From NCBI GenBank assembly GCA_025361565.1, contig JANYKN010000005.1, forward strand, positions 62,001 through 126,000: a stretch of DNA of 64,000 nucleotides, read 5' to 3'. Source of the DNA: Bacteroidota bacterium (GTDB lineage: Bacteria > Bacteroidota > Bacteroidia > Bacteroidales > NBLH01). Shown here one piece after another: positions 63,528-64,000 of the stretch. The position numbers and the translations under genes are program-made. Position 1 is the first letter of the stretch; each line of letters begins with the position of its first letter. The notes below the pieces were generated by a model. It ran no database searches. It was not told the DNA's origin and was given only the letters and a program-made list of their open reading frames with translations.

Positions 63528-63554
63528 TATCTATAATAATAATTAACTTATTAA

Positions 63555-64000
63555 TTAATTCGTGATTAAAATCTTTAAGCAAAAAAAATAATATCCATTG
63601 GTTTGATTATGAAATGAATACTCATATTCATGTCCTGTTCTTTTAGCAATATCAACAAGGCCCAGACCACCGCCTCCCTTATCAGAATATTCTTGATTAT
63701 TCAAGATTAGCTGATACAATATTTTTAATTCATCAAGTGTCAGGTAATTTATTTGATCCATCCTGTCTTTAAGGAACTTTACCCTTGGCTCTTCAACAAA
63801 ATTACCACTTATTACGTTAAAATTTCCATCAGGTAATTTTTTTAATACAAAAATAGCAAAATTTTTTTCAATTTCACCAGTTTTACTGTTTTCAGGTTGT
63901 AATCCTGTATGATGAAATAAATTTTGAAGCGCTTCAACCATAACGTTATAGACTTTCTTACGCAATTTGCTTTTTTCATTCCGTATAGCAAGCTCATTTT
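63555..64000 (-). CDS. SiaB-family protein kinase (DUF6272), 5' end beyond window
   Basis: At least 147 codons are open to the window edge, starting in mid-gene (NELAIRNEKSKLRKKVYNVMVEALQNLFHH). An apparent internal start at 63965 is a TTG in the middle of the conserved helix and is rejected. The GHKL-type N-box ALQNLFHHT and the later DKGGGGLGLVDIAKRTG (G-box) are those of the SiaB kinase, which phosphorylates SiaC. The missing N-terminal part should be about 30-40 residues. A PP2C/SpoIIE partner (SiaA) would be expected further right, outside the window. Confidence 0.85.
   Translation of the reverse strand, partial: NELAIRNEKSKLRKKVYNVMVEALQNLFHHTGLQPENSKTGEIEKNFAIFVLKKLPDGNFNVISGNFVEEPRVKFLKDRMDQINYLTLDELKILYQLILNNQEYSDKGGGGLGLVDIAKRTGHEYEYSFHNQTNGYYFFCLKILITN

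Overview
The window is from a Bacteroidota chromosome. It is AT-rich and carries type IX secretion (T9SS) and gliding components: a GldH lipoprotein, a PorP/SprF-like protein, and type A and type B (CHU_C) sorting domains. It also has a SusC/SusD pair, fused LeuC-LeuD-type enzymes, a LytTR response regulator beside a propeller histidine kinase, and promoter boxes of the TAnnTTTG type typical of the phylum. I cannot assign a genus. No plasmid origin, complete insertion sequence, integrase or CRISPR array is visible.

Layout. (1) 1-3102: a two-component pair; the kinase runs off the left edge. (2) About 3.1-9.5 kb: an accessory region ending beside a tRNA-Arg. It has 2.5 kb of largely non-coding, repeat-bearing DNA with a GC-rich patch, a small HTH gene behind twin operator-like palindromes, a probable secreted toxin with a probable immunity gene, a DUF6943-like gene, and a divergent module of three uncharacterised genes facing a small regulator with an iteron-like array at its start codon. 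(3) 9.5-15.9 kb: tRNA-Arg, a FrnE/DsbA-family oxidoreductase whose CxxC motif reads Cys-Pro-Phe-TGA (possible selenocysteine), two tandem fused aconitase-family isomerases, a small-RNA candidate and a sirtuin. (4) 15.9-31.4 kb: a PAS-SpoIIE phosphatase, a T9SS group (PorP/SprF-SPOR, Ig-like protein with CHU_C, SUMF1-fold protein), SixA, a glutaminyl cyclase-like lipoprotein, GldH, a secreted propeller protein and an outer-membrane barrel protein. (5) 31.5-31.9 kb: two tandem copies of a short RNA-like unit with its own promoter box and terminator, related to the unit at 14.9 kb.

(6) 31.9-55.9 kb: a large starch/maltodextrin utilisation locus. The leftward arm carries a LacI-type regulator, an MFS transporter, beta-phosphoglucomutase, a GH65 phosphorylase and three GH13 enzymes. 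The rightward arm carries SusC, SusD, two SusE/F-like lipoproteins, a GH13 lipoprotein and a GH13 enzyme with a T9SS sorting domain. GCAAACGTTTGC-type operators lie upstream of both arms, so one LacI-family protein probably controls both. A consistent scheme is surface cleavage by the T9SS and lipoprotein amylases, uptake by SusCD, import by the MFS protein, then cytosolic cleavage and phosphorolysis to glucose and, through beta-glucose-1-phosphate, glucose-6-phosphate.

(7) 56-64 kb: a DPP IV-type peptidase, two unrecognised exported proteins, a large TerB-like/ABCG-type transporter, and SiaC and SiaB homologues (SiaB runs off the right edge).

The observations most worth following are the TGA at the catalytic cysteine of the FrnE-like gene, the three-member short-RNA family, and the uncharacterised 7.8-9.4 kb module.
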